Shown here: piece after piece, positions 1-6,294 of the stretch | How the letters are laid out: every line of letters starts with the position of its first letter | Position numbering within the stretch: position 1 is the stretch's first letter | From: Deltaproteobacteria bacterium | Lineage (GTDB): Bacteria; Desulfobacterota; Desulfuromonadia; Geobacterales; Pseudopelobacteraceae | Assembly (NCBI GenBank): GCA_016219145.1 | Contig: JACRCG010000110.1 | Span: forward strand, 1 to 6,294 | Direction: 5' to 3' | Length of the DNA: 6,294 nucleotides | The notes under the pieces: model-generated | The model's database searches: none | Told to the model about the DNA's origin: nothing | What the model saw: the letters and a program-made list of their open reading frames with translations, nothing else | Translations under genes and position numbers: made by a program

Positions 1-28
1 AACCGTTATGTCAATAAAGGAAGATTGA

Positions 29-448
29 ATGAGGCTTATATTTATTTTTTGCATGTTGATAGTTGCAGTTCCTGCTTTCGCCGTTGAACCCCTAGTCCCT
101 GAAGAATTCATAGGTGACTGGCTCCCTACAGACAATGCCTGTGATTCCAAGCTTGGAATTAAGGTCGAGAAAGACTCAGTCACCTTGTTCAATGGAGCAG
201 ATTCAAAAAGTTTCGGAGATTTGGACATTTGTTATTCTTGCGAAGGTGGTGCGCAATATAGTGGAGAGGTAGTTTGGCTTTTACCAGAGTTTCATTCAGG
301 CAACGGAGTGCAATTCACTGTTTACTTCAATGCAAACGAAGAGAAGGGAATTACAGTCATACAATTTGAGAAAAAGGAAAAAGAAAACATTAAAAAACGC
401 TTTCCATTGCATGATGTGAAGCTGAGAAAATGCAAGAGGAAGACATAA
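29..448 (+). CDS. Small exported conserved hypothetical protein, four-cysteine
   Basis: The product is 139 residues. Residues 1-18 form a typical Sec signal peptide: Arg at position 2, a hydrophobic core, and an AFA motif before a predicted cut at Ala18/Val19. No lipobox Cys follows the cut, so the mature protein of about 121 residues is probably periplasmic or secreted. Mature cysteines are C38, C68, C71 and C135, enough for two disulfides. The segment around 62-73 (FGDLDICYSCEGG) and the Trp/Pro/Glu-rich stretch at 83-88 look like a conserved core. The tail is Lys/Arg rich. The start is set by an AAGGAAG ribosome binding site at 17-23, five bases before ATG. The core resembles conserved hypothetical proteins I have seen elsewhere, but I cannot name a family or function. 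A small beta-barrel binding or inhibitor fold is only a guess. The gene is more AT-rich than sucCD, and a second exported-protein gene follows 62 bases later on the same strand. Confidence 0.8.
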   Translation: MRLIFIFCMLIVAVPAFAVEPLVPEEFIGDWLPTDNACDSKLGIKVEKDSVTLFNGADSKSFGDLDICYSCEGGAQYSGEVVWLLPEFHSGNGVQFTVYFNANEEKGITVIQFEKKEKENIKKRFPLHDVKLRKCKRKT

Positions 449-510
449 CCAGACAGAAGCAACGGCCAAAAACCGCCGCTGTTCTGCCAAACCGTTGAGC
501 GAGGAAAGAG

Positions 511-675
511 ATGAAAAATAACATCAGGACAATTATTACCTTGTTTGCAAGTTTCATCATGGTTCTTCCTCAAACCGTGACTGCAACGGACACGATAAGT
601 TGTTCGTCGAAGAAATATGGAGTAATGGTTCACGTGAATTCAGAAAATGGAGGAACCCTAAGGGTCAGCCCTTGA
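511..675 (+). pseudogene. Truncated exported small protein, cut by inverted repeat
   Basis: An ATG at 511 follows a good ribosome binding site (GAGGAAAG, 501-508) by two bases; counted from the AGGA core the spacing is five. The product begins MKNNIR, has a hydrophobic core at about 5-20, and has a plausible signal-peptidase site after TVTA (residue 25). The mature part starts TDTISCSSKKYG with one Cys at 31. After about residue 50 the frame runs into the left arm of the 660-742 inverted repeat. The last residues (RVSP) and the TGA at 673-675 are encoded by the repeat, not by a gene of its own. The 54-residue product therefore looks like the N-terminus of a longer exported protein that lost its 3' part by repeat insertion or an associated deletion. 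I could not find a convincing continuation in any frame after 742. It may have been co-transcribed with the upstream exported-protein gene. A genuine 54-residue peptide using the repeat as its 3' end is the alternative. Confidence 0.6.
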
Positions 676-742
676 CATGAGACAAATGTTGTCTGTAAAC
701 CTGATAATAGCTGAAAATGTCCCGTGTCAAGGGCTGACCCTT
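660..742. repeat. REPIN-like inverted repeat (paired REP hairpins)
   Basis: Two 25-base arms (660-684 and 718-742) are inverted copies with two mismatches; the outer 18 bases match perfectly. Each arm contains its own hairpin, AAGGG/TCAG/CCCTT at 660-673 and AAGGG/CTGA/CCCTT at 729-742. In the right arm the hairpin is preceded by TGTC, and the left arm has the complement GACA after it. A short palindrome plus a conserved tetranucleotide at its foot, present as an inverted pair within about 80-100 bp, is the layout of REPINs mobilised by REP-associated tyrosine transposases (Y1/HUH type). No transposase gene is present here, so the element would be non-autonomous. The direct TA dinucleotides near both edges (659-660, 743-744) are too short to prove a target duplication. 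The family assignment is an inference from architecture. Confidence 0.7.
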
Positions 743-925
743 TATGTTCCCCTGGGGTGCTGCCTCCCGGTGAATCAATGAGGCCGCCATTATGCCTTAC
801 ATCAATATATGGTGTCAAGGAAAGGGATGTGGGACAATATTTTGTGTTTGGCCAGCGAAAGGTTGGGTGTCAAAATCAGCCGTGCCGTACAAGAAACCGG
901 TACAGCGACGTAGGGAGGAGTAGGC

Positions 926-943
926 TGAGACGGCACCGTCTCA
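926..943. repeat. Perfect palindrome TGAGACGG-CA-CCGTCTCA
   Basis: Eight-base arms are perfectly complementary around a two-base centre. There is no T-run immediately after it on either strand, so it is not a standard intrinsic terminator. It could be an operator, a mobile-element end or a recombination remnant. Nothing nearby decides between these. Confidence 0.5.
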
Positions 944-1105
944 AAAGAAAATGCTTGTATGCTGCCCTGAATACCACCACCAAGAGGGTTTTAGCATACC
1001 AAATTCGGAGTGATATTCCGAAATTGCCATGATAATTTCGTCACCATCTGCATCACCTTTAGAAAGTGGGAATTCATACAACAATATTTGTAGATTATAA
1101 CTCTG
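941..1105 (-). pseudogene. Possible decayed coding fragment, minus strand
   Basis: The minus frame ending in TGA at 941-943 stays open back through 1105. It reads as 54 residues of protein-like composition, including acidic DADGDE at about residues 18-23, then MAISEYHSEFG and an aromatic cluster SWWWY near residue 41-45. No ATG sits at its beginning and no ribosome binding site precedes the two possible TTG codons. The sucCD terminator lies immediately upstream in the reading direction. If real it is a remnant of a gene whose 5' end was lost. Chance is a serious alternative because the stretch is short. I do not recognise a family. Confidence 0.2.
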
Positions 1106-1152
1106 AAAAAAGGCCGCTCCATCAGATGCAACTGATGCGGGCGGCCATTTTT
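1106..1152 (-). terminator. Intrinsic terminator of sucCD, possibly bidirectional
   Basis: Complementary arms lie at 1112-1125 and 1132-1146: GGCCGC pairs with GCGGCC and CATCAG pairs with CTGATG, with a small internal loop and a six-base apical loop. Read on the minus strand the hairpin is followed directly by six U (A-run at 1106-1111), and it starts 36 bases after the sucD stop. This is a strong rho-independent terminator for sucCD. On the plus strand a weaker tail (T-run 1148-1152, after one A) could also stop transcripts coming from the left. Confidence 0.9.
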
Positions 1153-1182
1153 ATTCATATAGTTGAAACTTGTTAACGTGAA

Positions 1183-2055
1183 TTACGGCTTGTAGATCTT
1201 CAACAGCGCCTGAGCCATCTCGGCCGGGCTGGCGGCTACGCTGATGCCGCATTCCTCCAGTACCGCCACTTTCTCGGCTGCTGTTCCCTTGCCGCCCGAG
1301 ATGATCGCGCCGGCGTGACCCATTCTCTTGCCGGGAGGTGCGGTGCGGCCAGCGATGAAGGCCGCTACCGGTTTGGTCATATGCTCTTTTACGAAGTAGG
1401 CAGCCTCTTCTTCGGCGCTGCCGCCGATCTCGCCGATCATGATGACCGCCTCGGTGTTCGGGTCTTCCTGGAACAGACGCAGTGCATCGACATGGCTGGT
1501 GCCGTTGACCGGGTCACCACCGATACCGACGCAAGTGGACTGGCCGATGCCAAGGCTGGTCAGCTGCCAGACCGCTTCATAGGTCAGGGTGCCGGATCTT
1601 GATACGACACCGACTTTGCCCGGTTTGTGGATGTAACCCGGCATGATGCCGATCTTGCATTCGCCCGGGGTGATGATGCCGGGGCAGTTGGGGCCGATCA
1701 GGCGGGTGTTTTTGCCCTGCATGTACTGTTTGACCTTGACCATGTCGAGGACCGGAATGCCTTCGGTGATGCAGCAGACCAGTTCAATGCCGGCGTCTAC
1801 GGCTTCCATGATGGCGTCGGCGGCGTAGGGTGGCGGTACATAGATGACCGAGGCCGTTGCTCCGGTGTTTTTGACGGCGTCAGCTACGGTGTTGAAGACC
1901 GGGAATCCGTCAATAGTGGTGCCGCCCTTGCCGGGGGTGATTCCGCCAACCATCAGTGTTCCGTAATCTCTGGCTCCCTGAGCGTGGAACAGTCCGGTCG
2001 CTCCGGTGATGCCCTGTGTTATTACCTTAGTGTTTTTGTTGACCAGAATGCTCAT
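1183..2055 (-). CDS. sucD: Succinyl-CoA synthetase, alpha subunit
   Basis: SucD forms the CoA-binding, phosphohistidine-carrying subunit of the cytoplasmic TCA-cycle enzyme that interconverts succinyl-CoA plus NDP plus phosphate with succinate, CoA and NTP. The product is 290 residues, the usual length. The N-terminal Rossmann domain carries the CoA-binding glycine loop ITGATG at 16-21 and GPNCPG at 121-126. The ligase domain has GEIGGSAEEEAA at 208-219. The phosphorylated His is H247 in MGHAGAI, matching the E. coli active-site His by position and context. The start ATG follows AGGAGAG at 2063-2069, which overlaps the sucC stop codon. The two genes are 12 bases apart and very probably translationally coupled. 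sucD is the last gene before a strong terminator. Whether the partner nucleotide is ADP or GDP cannot be told from this subunit. Identification is secure. Confidence 0.97.
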   Translation of the reverse strand: MSILVNKNTKVITQGITGATGLFHAQGARDYGTLMVGGITPGKGGTTIDGFPVFNTVADAVKNTGATASVIYVPPPYAADAIMEAVDAGIELVCCITEGIPVLDMVKVKQYMQGKNTRLIGPNCPGIITPGECKIGIMPGYIHKPGKVGVVSRSGTLTYEAVWQLTSLGIGQSTCVGIGGDPVNGTSHVDALRLFQEDPNTEAVIMIGEIGGSAEEEAAYFVKEHMTKPVAAFIAGRTAPPGKRMGHAGAIISGGKGTAAEKVAVLEECGISVAASPAEMAQALLKIYKP

Positions 2056-2062
2056 TTCGTAT

Positions 2063-2067
2063 CTCTC

Positions 2068-2069
<2 letters not shown>
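2063..2069 (-). promoter_or_regulatory. sucD ribosome binding site overlapping the sucC stop
   Basis: On the minus strand AGGAGAG lies seven bases before the sucD ATG, and its first bases are part of the TAG stop of sucC. A ribosome ending sucC would therefore finish on the sucD initiation site, which supports coupled, near-equimolar synthesis of the two subunits. Confidence 0.8.
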
Positions 2070-3234
<1,165 letters not shown>

Positions 3235-3241
3235 GCATACG

Positions 3242-3245
3242 CTCC
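3242..3245 (-). promoter_or_regulatory. sucC ribosome binding site
   Basis: GGAG on the minus strand, seven bases before the sucC ATG. It favours the in-frame ATG at 3234 over the nearby out-of-frame ATG at 3238. It sits inside a 14-base sequence (3240-3253) that is repeated exactly in the sucCD terminator at 1115-1128. Confidence 0.7.
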
Positions 3246-3263
3246 ATCAGATGAGATTTGATT

Positions 3264-3292
3264 TTTATACCAGCAAAACGACGTGTATACAA
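3264..3292 (-). promoter_or_regulatory. Likely proximal sucCD promoter, extended -10
   Basis: On the minus strand TTGTAT (3287-3292) is separated by 17 bases from TATAAA (3264-3269). The -10 box is preceded by TGG, giving an extended -10 (TGnTATAAA) that can compensate for the weak -35. Transcription would start roughly 25 bases upstream of the sucC ATG, giving a short leader. The 8-base palindrome TGTATACA (3284-3291) overlaps the -35 and could be an operator. This is a sequence match only. Confidence 0.5.
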
Positions 3293-3374
3293 GATTTTTT
3301 TATCTAAAATAAACGGATTTCAATCATAACTAAAATACTCGACTACTATAAATCTGCATAAATAACTGTGCATT

Positions 3375-3403
3375 TTAGTACCAATATACCACTTTCTTGT
3401 CAA
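3375..3403 (-). promoter_or_regulatory. Possible distal sucCD promoter
   Basis: On the minus strand a perfect TTGACA (3398-3403) lies 17 bases from TACTAA (3375-3380), which matches the -10 consensus at three of six positions. A start here would give a leader of about 135 bases. A good -35 with a poor -10 suggests a weak or activator-dependent promoter, or chance in AT-rich DNA. Confidence 0.3.
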
Positions 3404-3474
3404 CAGAAAACTACAGGCCAGAACATCGACCTGCTGACACCTGTGTGCCAACTAACTGAAATAACAAGATAAAA

Positions 3475-3617
3475 GCAGTTACCTCTCACAAAGGCACAAA
3501 GAACACAAAGAAATCAAAAGCACTATGCGTTTGAACACGCACACATAGGTTTCTATTCTTTGCTTTGATATTTCCCTGATTTTCTTGGTGAACTTTGTGA
3601 GCTTTGTGTGATAACAG
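3475..3617. repeat. Imperfect inverted repeat of CACAAAG units
   Basis: CACAAAG occurs three times on the left at 3487, 3495 and 3504. Its complement CTTTGTG occurs on the right at 3593 and 3602, with a one-base variant CTTGGTG at 3584, all at 8-9 base spacing. AAATCA/TGATTT sequences lie inside and CAGTTA/ATAACAG-like ends lie outside, so the whole 143 bases can fold as one long imperfect hairpin; CTATGCGT and ACGCACACATAG can pair near its tip. Similar CTTTGTG-rich intergenic sequences recur in environmental Deltaproteobacteria as I recall them, but I cannot name a family. It begins six bases below the tsaB stop and may serve as the 3' end of the dxr-rseP-tsaB transcript. No clear U-run terminator is seen. 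Confidence 0.6.
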
Positions 3618-3622
3618 CCGTT

Positions 3623-4339
3623 TTAAGGATTAAAGGCTCTCAGCTTGCTGCTTCTGTTAATTTCCGCGTCCGATGCCCGCAAATAAACCGGGAGCAATCT
3701 GGAGGGCGCAAAACAATCTCCGCTCTCGAAAAGTTCCAGCGCCAGAGTGGCACCATGTGCTGCACGAGAGGGGTTGAGCGGAAAAGGAGCAAAGATTGCG
3801 CGATCAGCCATCCGTCCGGCGATAAGGTCACGGTAACGCAGTGCGCCTTCTCCGGCAAAGATTACCTGCTTGTCAGTAGTCTGGCGAAGCTGGTCAAGAA
3901 AGCTGTCCGGCGGCATGACGCAATCATTTATTACTGGAGACGGGATAGAAGTTGAACAGTCGTAGAGTGCGGCATAGACCTCGCTTTTTCGGGCATCAAG
4001 CATTGGGCAGACCAGACGGGATGAAAGTGAAAAGTTCATGGACAAAAGGGTCAGAGATGAAAAACCGGCACAGGGTTTGCCGGCAGCCAGCGCCAGCCCC
4101 TGCATTGTCGCCACTCCGCCGCGAACGCCGGTGAATGAGCCGGGACCGATCGACGCGGCAAACAGGTCAATATCGGCAACTGCCCATCCGGCAATCACCA
4201 GAATGCGCTTGATTTCCGGGATCAGCCGGGACGAGAGAGTTCTGTCGGCGCTGAACTGTGATTCGGCGATGATTTTTTCACCATCTGCAATCGCAACCGT
4301 GGCCATGGCGGTAGATGTGTCAATGGCGAGGATTTTCAC
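3623..4339 (-). CDS. tsaB: tRNA t6A37 synthesis protein TsaB (TsaD partner)
   Basis: TsaB is the non-catalytic ASKHA-fold partner of TsaD. Together with TsaE and TsaC it makes N6-threonylcarbamoyladenosine at position 37 of ANN-decoding tRNAs in the cytoplasm. I set the start at GTG 4339, which gives 238 residues and the family-typical beginning MKILAIDTST. An upstream ATG at 4378 would add 13 residues and overlap the rseP 3' end; AGGGA just before the GTG supports the shorter form. With this numbering, IDTST lies at 6-10, the hallmark GPGSFTGVRGG at 65-75, and the DARKSEVYAALYD segment in the middle. The His-Ser that often precedes the LLP motif reads Leu-Ser here (TLSSRLIP), a mild divergence. 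The GTG sits one base after the rseP stop, so translation is probably coupled. Length is close to E. coli TsaB. It appears to be the last gene of the operon. Confidence 0.92.
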   Translation of the reverse strand: MKILAIDTSTAMATVAIADGEKIIAESQFSADRTLSSRLIPEIKRILVIAGWAVADIDLFAASIGPGSFTGVRGGVATMQGLALAAGKPCAGFSSLTLLSMNFSLSSRLVCPMLDARKSEVYAALYDCSTSIPSPVINDCVMPPDSFLDQLRQTTDKQVIFAGEGALRYRDLIAGRMADRAIFAPFPLNPSRAAHGATLALELFESGDCFAPSRLLPVYLRASDAEINRSSKLRAFNP

Positions 4340-4340
4340 G

Positions 4341-5483
4341 CTATCCCTGACGGCTGACAAAATACCTGATAATGTCATTATAGAAAGCCAGAACCATCAG
4401 CCCCAGCAGCAGCACCATCCCAACCTGCTGGGCATACTCGCGCACCTTTTGCGGCACCGGACGGCGAAAAATCAATTCACATAAAAAGAACAGCAGATGT
4501 CCGCCGTCCAGCACCGGAACCGGCAGAAGGTTGAGAATTCCGAGATTCACCGAGAGCAGCGCCATAAAGGCCAGAAAAGGCGCAATCCCGGCTGAAGCCT
4601 GATCTCCGGCCATTTTTGCGATCATGATCGGCCCCCCGACACTGTCCATCGGCACGATGCGCTGCACCATCTTGACCAGTGACATAACCGTCAGATCGAT
4701 CACTTTCCAGGTCTGCTCGCTCCCCTTGATGAAGGCTCGCCAGGGATTGAAGCTCTCGGTTACTATTTCACCCGCCGAGGCAACCCCGATGGCATATCCG
4801 TTGACCTGTTCGCCGAACAGGTTTTTCGAAATGCGGGCCTCAGGGGTTATGTTGAACGTCAGCTGCTGCTCACCACGCTTTACAGACAACTCAAGCGGTT
4901 TTCCCTTGCTGGCTGCCACCCCTTCGGCAATCTGGTCCCAACGGTCAATGGCCTTGCTGTTGATGGCGATGATTACGTCGCCACCCTGCATTCCGGCTCG
5001 GGCGGCCGGCTTGTCTTTCAGCGCTTCGCCGATTTTTGTCGTGACGGCCGGAACTCCAATAGTGAAAAGCACTATGAAGATCAGCCAGGCAAAGAGCAGG
5101 TTAAATACCGGTCCGGCCAAGACAATAGCAATCCTGGCAAGCACCGGCTTATGCGCAAATGAGCGCGCTTTTTCGTCTTCAGTCAGCTCACGCAGCACCG
5201 GTTCCAACAATTCGCCGGATTGGGCGTTTTCATCAACTGGACGAGGGTCTTGCTCTCCCCCTTCTATAAAGCCGCCTTCGCCGAACATCTTGACGTAGCC
5301 ACCAAGTGGAAAAGCCGAGAGCAGATATTCCGTCTCACCGATCTTTTTACCGATCAGCTTGGGGCCGAACCCGAGCGAGAACTTCTCCACGCCGACCCCC
5401 AGCATCTTGGCCAGCAGGAAATGACCGAGCTCATGGACAAAAATCAGAATACCGAGAACTATGATTGCATAAATAACCGTCAT
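4341..5483 (-). CDS. rseP: RseP-type intramembrane site-2 zinc metalloprotease
   Basis: RseP cleaves transmembrane segments of membrane-bound substrates, classically anti-sigma factors after a first site-1 cut and also remnant signal peptides. The product is 380 residues. Membrane segment 1 (about 2-22) carries the zinc motif HELGH at 17-21. Segment 2 is about 116-142, and one PDZ domain follows at about 145-210. Segment 3 (about 302-322) leads into NLLPVPVLDGGH at 318-329, where D326 is the third metal ligand. Segment 4 is about 353-370. E. coli RseP is about 450 residues with two PDZ domains; this one has room for only one, which is common in other phyla. An acidic insertion at about 70-108 lies between the membrane-associated beta region and segment 2. 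The ATG comes one base after the dxr stop; the nearest GGAG is 13 bases upstream, so initiation probably depends on coupling. The client anti-sigma factor cannot be told from this window. Confidence 0.95.
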   Translation of the reverse strand: MTVIYAIIVLGILIFVHELGHFLLAKMLGVGVEKFSLGFGPKLIGKKIGETEYLLSAFPLGGYVKMFGEGGFIEGGEQDPRPVDENAQSGELLEPVLRELTEDEKARSFAHKPVLARIAIVLAGPVFNLLFAWLIFIVLFTIGVPAVTTKIGEALKDKPAARAGMQGGDVIIAINSKAIDRWDQIAEGVAASKGKPLELSVKRGEQQLTFNITPEARISKNLFGEQVNGYAIGVASAGEIVTESFNPWRAFIKGSEQTWKVIDLTVMSLVKMVQRIVPMDSVGGPIMIAKMAGDQASAGIAPFLAFMALLSVNLGILNLLPVPVLDGGHLLFFLCELIFRRPVPQKVREYAQQVGMVLLLGLMVLAFYNDIIRYFVSRQG

Positions 5484-5484
5484 A

Positions 5485-6294
5485 TCAGCGCACCAGCTCC
5501 CGGCAGATTTCCCGGGCCGTCTCTCTGCCCCAATGATCAGCCTTGAGTACTTCCTCGATCGATTTCAGATTGTGTGCGGAGTGGGCATTCATGGTGCGCT
5601 CGATGGTTTCGGCAATCTGGACAAAACCTATGCTCCCCTCAAGAAAGGCGTCAACCGCAATTTCATTGGCAGCGTTCATTACGGCCGGCATGCTCTCCCC
5701 GGCGTTAATAGCGCAGTAAGCCAATCCGAGGCAACGGAACTTTTCCATGTCCGGCCTGTAAAAAGTGAGTCCCGAAAACTGTGTAAGATCCAGCGGCTTG
5801 ACACCGGTTGACACCCGCTCTGGATATGACAGGGCGTAGGCGATGGGAGCCTTCATGTCCGGCGTTCCCAGCTGGGCGATCACGCAGCCGTCGATATATT
5901 CAACCATGGAGTGGATAATGCTCTGCGGGTGGATATTGACAGCGATCTTTTCCACCGGCACGTCGAACAGCCAACGGGCTTCGATCACCTCCAGCCCTTT
6001 GTTCATCATGGTGGCGGAATCGATGGTAATCTTTCTGCCCATACTCCAGTTGGGGTGGTTGAGTGCGTCGCGCACCGTTACCGTAGCAAGCTGTTCTGCC
6101 GGTGTGTTCAGAAAAGGGCCGCCCGAAGCGGTCAGGATGATTTTTTCGATATCGCTGCTGCGGTGCCCTTCGATGGACTGAAAAACGGCGCTATGCTCGC
6201 TGTCGACCGGGTAGAGGCGAACACCATGTTCCTTGACCAGCTCCATGAAGAGATGACCGGCAGTGACCAGAGTTTCCTTGTTGGCCAGAGCGAC
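5485..6294 (-). CDS. dxr: DXP reductoisomerase, 5' end outside window
   Basis: Dxr (IspC) converts 1-deoxy-D-xylulose 5-phosphate to 2-C-methyl-D-erythritol 4-phosphate with NADPH and a divalent metal, the committed step of the MEP isoprenoid pathway. The window holds the last 269 residues. The frame is open to the right edge at 6294, so the N-terminal NADPH-binding part (about 120 residues) is missing because of the window limit, not mutation. An in-frame Met at 6246 is internal. Counting from the edge, the fragment begins VALANKETLV (Lys of NKE), then PVDSEHSAVFQ at 29-39 with metal ligands D31 and E33. SGGPF follows at 57-61, HPNW at 80-83, and DSATMMNKGLE at 92-102 with N98, K99 and E102. 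These match the E. coli substrate and metal site. Compared with E. coli it lacks about ten residues between the EH and SGGPF motifs, as in many other bacteria. The stop is one base before rseP. Confidence 0.97.
   Translation of the reverse strand, partial: VALANKETLVTAGHLFMELVKEHGVRLYPVDSEHSAVFQSIEGHRSSDIEKIILTASGGPFLNTPAEQLATVTVRDALNHPNWSMGRKITIDSATMMNKGLEVIEARWLFDVPVEKIAVNIHPQSIIHSMVEYIDGCVIAQLGTPDMKAPIAYALSYPERVSTGVKPLDLTQFSGLTFYRPDMEKFRCLGLAYCAINAGESMPAVMNAANEIAVDAFLEGSIGFVQIAETIERTMNAHSAHNLKSIEEVLKADHWGRETAREICRELVR

Larger units (their letters stand above)
743..1105. other. Intergenic stretch without a convincing gene
   Basis: About 360 bases between the REPIN-like repeat and the sucCD terminator. 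A plus-strand open frame crosses it to 1032, but its start lies inside the repeat, it has no ribosome binding site, and it is rich in Arg, Lys and Cys with no recognisable motif. A perfect 8-bp palindrome lies at 926-943. The minus strand at 941-1105 reads like protein but lacks a start. I see no tRNA, no clear promoter and no complete mobile element. The stretch may be debris of whatever rearrangement truncated the exported-protein gene at 511, but that is inference. Confidence 0.5.
3235..3622. other. Intergenic region between tsaB end and sucC start
   Basis: This 388-base gene-free stretch has two parts. From 3240 to about 3410 it is AT-rich and holds the sucC leader and two promoter-like sequences reading leftward into sucC. 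From about 3475 to 3617 it holds an imperfect inverted repeat of CACAAAG units next to the tsaB stop. The bases between (3411-3474) show nothing I can assign. No open frame here has coding character. Confidence 0.7.

Noticed and set aside
655..665. ACCCTAAGGGT palindrome at the left edge of the repeat
   Set aside because: It arises where the gene sequence ACCCT meets the repeat arm AAGGGT and is most simply a coincidence of the junction.
630..818. Minus-strand frame across the inverted repeat
   Set aside because: It reads straight through both repeat arms and overlaps the exported-protein gene; no initiation signal or recognisable motif.
724..1032. Plus-strand open frame of 102 codons with a faint IS1-like look in its C-terminal part (AALNTTTKRVLAYQIRSD)
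   Set aside because: It starts inside the inverted repeat, has no ribosome binding site, is Arg/Lys/Cys rich, and shows none of the transposase catalytic context. The resemblance is too short to call.
3487..3608. CRISPR-like short periodic repeats
   Set aside because: Units are 7 bases at 8-9 base spacing in inverted halves, not 20-40 base direct repeats separated by unique spacers.
4340..4378. Upstream ATG at 4378 as the tsaB start
   Set aside because: It would overlap rseP and add 13 residues not typical of TsaB; the GTG at 4339 gives the conserved N-terminus and has an AGGGA sequence before it.
4624..5298. 224-codon plus-strand open frame opposite rseP
   Set aside because: Antisense shadow; the minus strand encodes RseP with intact catalytic motifs.

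Overview
The window reads as part of a bacterial chromosome, most likely from the Geobacter / Desulfuromonadales branch of Desulfobacterota. This placement is an inference from how the SucCD, TsaB, RseP and Dxr proteins read and from the repeat types present. No rRNA or other marker gene is available to confirm it. Nearly all recognisable genes lie on the minus strand, so the window is best read from right to left.

Right part (about 3623-6294): a tightly packed minus-strand operon. It holds the 3' two thirds of dxr (second step of the MEP isoprenoid pathway, running off the right edge), rseP (intramembrane site-2 protease) and tsaB (partner of TsaD in t6A tRNA modification). The two junctions each leave a single base between stop and start, so translation is probably coupled. 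The stretch below tsaB carries no gene. It holds an imperfect inverted repeat of about 140 bp built from CACAAAG units, then an AT-rich segment with promoter-like sequence facing sucC.

Middle (1183-3234): sucC and sucD, the beta and alpha subunits of succinyl-CoA synthetase, as a two-gene minus-strand operon. The catalytic residues appear intact. A plausible promoter lies upstream and a strong intrinsic terminator lies at 1106-1146. A 14-bp sequence containing the sucC ribosome binding site recurs in the terminator stem.

Left part (1-1105): different in character, with lower GC by eye and genes on the plus strand. One intact gene encodes a small exported four-cysteine protein. A second small exported protein gene follows and is cut off after 50 or so codons by an 83-bp inverted repeat resembling a REPIN (paired REP elements mobilised by RAYT/Y1 transposases). 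The remaining 360 bp up to the terminator has no convincing gene, though it holds a perfect short palindrome and a possible decayed coding fragment.

Most of the window is ordinary housekeeping sequence. I found no convincing new multi-gene system. The points worth a second look are the two repeat elements, the truncated gene, the leader/terminator sequence match around sucCD, and a palindrome over the likely sucC promoter.
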